Source of the DNA: Bacteroidaceae bacterium
GTDB taxonomy: Bacteria; Bacteroidota; Bacteroidia; Bacteroidales; Bacteroidaceae
DNA: 47,314 nt
Assembly: GCA_024401095.1 (NCBI GenBank)
Contig: JAKSLR010000026.1
Location: 1-47,314, forward strand
Reading direction: 5' to 3'
The notes under the pieces: generated by a model
Told to the model about the DNA's origin: nothing
Database searches by the model: none
The model's input: the letters and a program-made list of their open reading frames with translations, nothing else
Position numbers and translations under genes: made by a program
Part shown: piece after piece, positions 43,817 to 47,314 of the stretch
Layout: each line of letters opens with the position of its first letter
How positions within the stretch are numbered: the stretch's first letter is position 1

Positions 43817-45190
43817 ATGAAAGACGTAGTTAGACAAAGTTTATTCAAGGTTTGCTCTACTTTGGTAAAGGCAGACAAGGTTATCACAGCAGAAGAAGGA
43901 GAAAAGCTTAAACACATCTGTGAAAATTACGAAATCAACCTCATGGACCGTGCAACAAGCTTGTGTATGACGTTAGGAGAAGCTTTTCAGCAACTGTCTA
44001 CTCAGAAAGAAAAGCTTAGACGCGAAGTATTGCACCATATGAGGGACATCTCTCTTTCCGATGGCTCATGCTGTCGTGAAGAAGCATTACTGCTTTTAGC
44101 AGCAGAATACTGCCTAAGTGGAGAAATCGCACCCGGACATGTTATTGTTTCATCCCCTTGCGAAGGCCTTGAATTGGAAGACTCTCAAGTAATCTATCTG
44201 GAGAACCAATACGATGCCGACACGAATGCATTCATCGAAAAGAGTCTCCGACGTATCACGGACCTATTGCAAGTTGCCGGCTTCCATTTCATCTACATTC
44301 CAAAGATTGCCCAGCAATTCAACAAGACAGATGAAAAGCTCATTAAGAGCATCATCGGCTATTTAGCACCAACGCTCTCGGAAAGCGATTCCTCTGCCGT
44401 TCACAATGTCATCAGCCACATCTCCACGTCCTATTTTAAAAATGAGCTCCTTCACCAAAAGTTCGGAATCAAGATCAATGCTCCAGAACCGATCTTTTTA
44501 ATTAAAGTGGGAAACAGTTATGTGAACGGTGTGCGACATGCTGATTTCCTGTGCCTGCAGGTTGAAGCAGACATGATGTCACAGTTAGAAAGACTTATTG
44601 ACAAGTTCCTAGACCTGCAAAACAGTCAAAGCATTATCCTTCAAAAAACGATGGACAAGGGGAATGCTTTCATCTACACTGGCTTTTACAAGACACTGTT
44701 CGATATGGTCACAACACGAAAAGGTGTCCGTAATAACCTCATAGTCCAACCTTACTCACATGCTCACATGTTATCGGTTAACAGTCTGGATAACAGAATT
44801 GACATGGGCCCAAAAGAAGCTGCGTTTTATATGTTGCTGGTTAGTGAATCTCTAAATGACTCCAAAGGCATTAGCTTCAACATGGATGGCAAACTCTATC
44901 TGAAATATCTGGATTATATCCAAAAACGCTATACAGAGATCTATCGTGTCCTTTGTGGCAAGGATAACGCTCCAGACATTACCGACTGGAAAATACGCAA
45001 TCCTATTGTATCAAAAATAAAAAAAGCCATTCGCGAGAATGAACTCATAACCGAGAAAGAAAGTTTCCTTCCACAAGAACGAGGAAACGATGCCCTCTCC
45101 GTATCTTTGGAAATGGATCAGATTTTTGTTTGGCAAGATAAGAAACTGATTCCGCTAAAGGATTTTGAGCCTTTAAGACAAGAACTATAA
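43817..45190 (+). CDS. Unrecognised protein with a TerB-like N-terminal domain
   Basis: A 457-aa soluble protein with no signal peptide or membrane segment. Residues about 5-105 are helical and resemble TerB/DjlA-type domains: LVKADKVITAEEGEKLKHIC followed by LHHMRDISLSDGSCCREEALLLLAAEY, with the paired acidic 'D-x-x-x-E' pattern those domains use. The remaining 350 residues match nothing I recognise. They include a hydrophobic strand region (FHFIYIPKIAQQF), helices (MMSQLERLIDKFLDL) and GPKEAAFYMLLVSESL, which recalls FHA-associated or stress-linked scaffold proteins but without clear evidence. The fucosidase gene begins 17 bp after it, so the two may share a transcript. Confidence 0.6.
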   Translation: MKDVVRQSLFKVCSTLVKADKVITAEEGEKLKHICENYEINLMDRATSLCMTLGEAFQQLSTQKEKLRREVLHHMRDISLSDGSCCREEALLLLAAEYCLSGEIAPGHVIVSSPCEGLELEDSQVIYLENQYDADTNAFIEKSLRRITDLLQVAGFHFIYIPKIAQQFNKTDEKLIKSIIGYLAPTLSESDSSAVHNVISHISTSYFKNELLHQKFGIKINAPEPIFLIKVGNSYVNGVRHADFLCLQVEADMMSQLERLIDKFLDLQNSQSIILQKTMDKGNAFIYTGFYKTLFDMVTTRKGVRNNLIVQPYSHAHMLSVNSLDNRIDMGPKEAAFYMLLVSESLNDSKGISFNMDGKLYLKYLDYIQKRYTEIYRVLCGKDNAPDITDWKIRNPIVSKIKKAIRENELITEKESFLPQERGNDALSVSLEMDQIFVWQDKKLIPLKDFEPLRQEL

Positions 45191-45207
45191 ACCAACCTTA
45201 AACAAAT

Positions 45208-46590
45208 ATGAAGAAAATACTTGCTACTATTCTATGTATGGGAATAACCTTTTCCTGCCCTGCCCAAGATGCACAGGTACAAGGATTTGTACACGAACAA
45301 TCCAAATCATCTGATTATATCTGGCCTACTGACCAAAAGGTGCTGGAAAAGCTGGATCAATGGCAAGACTTGAAATTCGGTGTTCTTTTCCATTGGGGGC
45401 TTTACAGTGTACCAGGCATTGTAGAATCATGGTCTATCTGTTCGGAAGATGTGGACTGGATTTCACGTCATGAACCACTCCCATACGATGAATACAAGAA
45501 ATGGTACTTTGGACTTCAAGACAAGCTGGTTCCTACCCAGTTTAATCCGGAACAATGGGCACAGGTCATGGAGAACACCGGTATGAAATACATGATATTC
45601 ACCTCCAAGCATCATGATGGTTTTTGTACCTATGATTCAAAATACACCGACTTCTCTGTAGCAAAAGGTCCATTTAAGGATAATCCCCGCGCCAATGTAG
45701 CAAAACACGTTTGGGATGCCTTCCGTGCCAAGAACTTCATGATGGGCTGTTATTTTTCAAAACCAGACTGGCATACTGAATGGTATTGGAATCCAAATTA
45801 TGCAACGGCAAATCGCCATCAGAACTACAAGAAAGACCGTCATCCTGATTGGTGGAAGAATTATGTTGAATTCACACAAAACCAACTCGATGAGCTCATG
45901 ACAGACTATGGCCATTTTGACATCCTTTGGTTAGATGGCGGATGGGTAAGCGGTGAAGACATCAATTTGGACAAAGTATTACAGAAAGCACGTCAGCGTC
46001 ATCCCGGTTTGATAGCTGTAGACCGTGCTTGTCACAACCACAATGAAAACTACCAGACACCAGAACGTGGTATTCCAGAAACACAGTTGGACTATCCATG
46101 GGAAAGTTGTCTGACATTAAGCTATGACTGGGGATGGGTGCCGAATGCCCCTTACAAATCACCACGCTGGATCATAAACACCTTAGCCGAGATTACAGCC
46201 AAAGGAGGATGTTTTCTTTTAGGTGTAGGACCTACGGCACAAGGCATTATTGAAGAGCGTGAAGTAAAGATACTGGAAGAAGCTGGAGAATGGCTAAAAC
46301 TGAACGGAAAAGCCATATACAATACCCGTAATGCTAAAATTTACCATGACGGCAATATATGGTTCACTGCAGATAAGGACCAGAAAACACTTTACGCCAT
46401 CTATACTCTGCCTGAAAAAGAAAAGCTTCCAAGCACCATTCAATGGAGCGGAAATATTCCAACCGGGAAAATGAAACTACTTTGCAATGGCAAAAGCGTT
46501 AAATATTCCGTCAAAGATAACCAAGTTACCGTAACACTTCCAAAAGGTTTAAAAGACGATACCATAGCATTGCAATTCACCCTTAAATAA
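45208..46590 (+). CDS. Secreted alpha-L-fucosidase, glycoside hydrolase family 29
   Basis: A 460-aa enzyme with a signal peptide (MKKILATILCMGITFSCPAQ) that should act in the periplasm on fucosylated glycans. The catalytic TIM barrel shows FGVLFHWGLYSVPG, TSKHHDGFCTYDSKYT and the likely nucleophile Asp243 in HFDILWLDGGWV. A C-terminal beta-sandwich follows (about 375-460). The acid/base residue of GH29 is poorly conserved and I do not assign it. Linkage preference cannot be determined from sequence. A weak AT-rich hairpin follows. Confidence 0.9.
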   Translation: MKKILATILCMGITFSCPAQDAQVQGFVHEQSKSSDYIWPTDQKVLEKLDQWQDLKFGVLFHWGLYSVPGIVESWSICSEDVDWISRHEPLPYDEYKKWYFGLQDKLVPTQFNPEQWAQVMENTGMKYMIFTSKHHDGFCTYDSKYTDFSVAKGPFKDNPRANVAKHVWDAFRAKNFMMGCYFSKPDWHTEWYWNPNYATANRHQNYKKDRHPDWWKNYVEFTQNQLDELMTDYGHFDILWLDGGWVSGEDINLDKVLQKARQRHPGLIAVDRACHNHNENYQTPERGIPETQLDYPWESCLTLSYDWGWVPNAPYKSPRWIINTLAEITAKGGCFLLGVGPTAQGIIEEREVKILEEAGEWLKLNGKAIYNTRNAKIYHDGNIWFTADKDQKTLYAIYTLPEKEKLPSTIQWSGNIPTGKMKLLCNGKSVKYSVKDNQVTVTLPKGLKDDTIALQFTLK

Positions 46591-46627
46591 TATTTCAATA
46601 CACTCCCTGACCTATTTTGTCAGAATA

Positions 46628-46649
46628 AAAAAAGATTTTTGTCTTTTTT
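46628..46649 (+). terminator. Weak AT-rich hairpin after the fucosidase gene
   Basis: AAAAAAGA (46628-46635) pairs with TCTTTTTT (46642-46649), which also supplies the T-tract. The all-A/T stem makes it a weak candidate. It lies 38 nt past the stop codon and just upstream of the next promoter. Confidence 0.35.
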
Positions 46650-46671
46650 GAGAAAATTATTCAGTAGGTAG

Positions 46672-46702
46672 TTTGTTTAAATCGGTAAAAGCCTTACCTT
46701 TG
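46672..46702 (+). promoter_or_regulatory. Promoter of the HU/IHF gene
   Basis: TTTG (46672-46675), 19 nt, and TACCTTTG (46695-46702) match the Bacteroidetes promoter exactly. The start codon is 44 nt downstream. Confidence 0.75.
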
Positions 46703-46746
46703 CACCCGCTTTAAAAAGATGATAAAACTTAAATAACCTAAAGAAT

Positions 46747-47034
46747 ATGACAAAAGCAGAATTAGTTAAGGAGATTGCTGGTAAGACCGGCATCGAGGCA
46801 AATGCTGTTTCAACAATCGTAGAGGCTATGATGGAAACCGTTAAGGACAACATGGCTGCAGGTAATGAGGTATTCCTCCGTGGTTTTGGTAGCTTCACTT
46901 TGAAGAAGCGTGCAGCAAAGACCGCTCGTAATATTACCAAAAACACCACCTTGATTGTCCCTGAGCACAATATCCCATTCTTTAAGCCAGCTCCAGATTT
47001 CAAGGAGGCTGTTGCCGGAACTGAGATAAAGTAA
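46747..47034 (+). CDS. HU/IHF-family DNA-bending protein
   Basis: A 95-aa nucleoid protein with the HU fold: a helical N-terminus (MTKAELVKEIAGKTGI, AVSTIVEAMMETVKDNM), then VFLRGFGSFTLKKRAAKTAR, the conserved entry to the DNA-binding arms, and IPFFKPAPDFKEAV near the end. The arm usually carrying an Asn/Pro-Gly turn reads NITKNTTLIVPEHN, so Pro is kept. It probably acts as a dimer. HU and IHF cannot be told apart here. It has its own strong promoter, and is followed by a separate tRNA promoter. Confidence 0.92.
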   Translation: MTKAELVKEIAGKTGIEANAVSTIVEAMMETVKDNMAAGNEVFLRGFGSFTLKKRAAKTARNITKNTTLIVPEHNIPFFKPAPDFKEAVAGTEIK

Positions 47035-47067
47035 GCTTAGCAAAAAGAATAAAAAAGCAGTGCAAAA

Positions 47068-47099
47068 TTTGGCGGAACCAAAAAATCCACTTACTTTTG
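47068..47099 (+). promoter_or_regulatory. Promoter of the tRNA genes
   Basis: TTTG (47068-47071), 20 nt, and TACTTTTG (47092-47099) lie 21 nt upstream of tRNA-Gly. Transcription probably begins near 47107 and covers both tRNAs. Confidence 0.65.
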
Positions 47100-47120
47100 C
47101 ACCGCTTAAATAAAGAAAAT

Positions 47121-47193
47121 GCGGAAATAGCTCAGTTGGTAGAGCACAACCTTGCCAAGGTTGGGGTCGCGAGTTCGAGCCTCGTTTTCCGCT
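47121..47193 (+). tRNA. tRNA-Gly (anticodon GCC)
   Basis: A 73-nt cloverleaf: acceptor GCGGAAA pairs with TTTCCGC, D-arm TAGCTCAGTTGGTAGAGCA, anticodon arm CAACC-TTGCCAA-GGTTG with anticodon GCC, T-loop TTCGAGC. The 3' CCA is not encoded. It is 8 nt upstream of tRNA-Leu, probably in one transcript. Confidence 0.96.
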
Positions 47194-47201
47194 CTAAGGT
47201 C

Positions 47202-47286
47202 GCCCAGATGGTGGAATGGTAGACACGAGGGACTTAAAATCCCTTGAGCAGTAATGTTCGTGCGGGTTCGAGTCCCGCTCCGGGCA
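47202..47286 (+). tRNA. tRNA-Leu (anticodon TAA)
   Basis: An 85-nt tRNA with the long variable arm of class II (TGAGCAGTAATGTTCGT), anticodon loop CTTAAAA (anticodon UAA in RNA) on the stem GAGGGA/TCCCTT, and T-arm GCGGG-TTCGAGT-CCCGC. The acceptor stem GCCCAGA/TCCGGGC has an A-C mismatch at the fifth pair. CCA is not encoded. A run of T follows. Confidence 0.95.
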
Positions 47287-47314
47287 CTTTTTGAATGTCG
47301 TAAGTTGCTAAAAA

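Overview
The window looks like a Bacteroidales chromosome, most likely Prevotellaceae or a close relative. The clues are the sigma-ABfr-type promoters (TTTG, 19-20 nt, TAnnTTTG), the near absence of Shine-Dalgarno sites, SusC/BtuB-style TonB receptors, a lipoprotein with a Cys-SDDDD surface-export signal, and the protein types (Bacteroidetes Mdh, GltX, S21, PriA, PorT-like barrel). The genus is an inference. I see no insertion sequence, phage, CRISPR array or replication origin.

Left part (1-14.6 kb): ordinary housekeeping genes. These are the start of rpsU, mdh, an M24 aminopeptidase P with a gamma-carbonic-anhydrase-like protein, gltX-waaA-small orphan, a 7TM-HD phosphohydrolase, priA, a small outer-membrane barrel and a secreted GH3 beta-glucosidase. 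A strong inverted repeat with an 11-bp internal period lies at 3692-3789.

Centre (14.8-36.9 kb): a 22-kb cobalamin locus with two cobalamin riboswitches. The plus-strand operon (riboswitch 14859-15007) encodes a TonB receptor, a lipoprotein resembling the cobaltochelatase CbiK with a surface-export signal, a BtuF-like lipoprotein, and CbiA split into two overlapping genes. The minus-strand operon (riboswitch 30789-30970) encodes a second CbiK-like protein with a signal peptide, a second TonB receptor, four two-domain corrin-ring enzymes (CbiHC, CbiET, CbiGF, CbiJD) and a BtuC-like permease. The two operons converge at about 20.7 kb. The lower-ligand and nucleotide-loop genes (Thr-P decarboxylase-cbiB on plus; cobU-cobT-cobS-cbiP on minus) have their own promoters and no visible riboswitch. 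No cbiL, cytoplasmic cobaltochelatase, uroporphyrinogen/precorrin-2 genes, cobA-type adenosyltransferase or ABC ATPase is present here.

The most interesting point is that both chelatases carry export signals and each sits beside a TonB receptor under B12 control. This suggests that metal insertion into, or removal from, a tetrapyrrole happens outside the cytoplasm and is coupled to uptake, feeding the cytosolic corrin pathway.

Right part (37-47.3 kb): a Tricorn-like S41 protease with an Fe-S aldo/keto reductase, a dicarboxylate symporter, a porin-O/P-like barrel, an unrecognised protein with a TerB-like N-terminus next to a GH29 alpha-L-fucosidase, an HU/IHF protein, and tRNA-Gly(GCC) plus tRNA-Leu(UAA).
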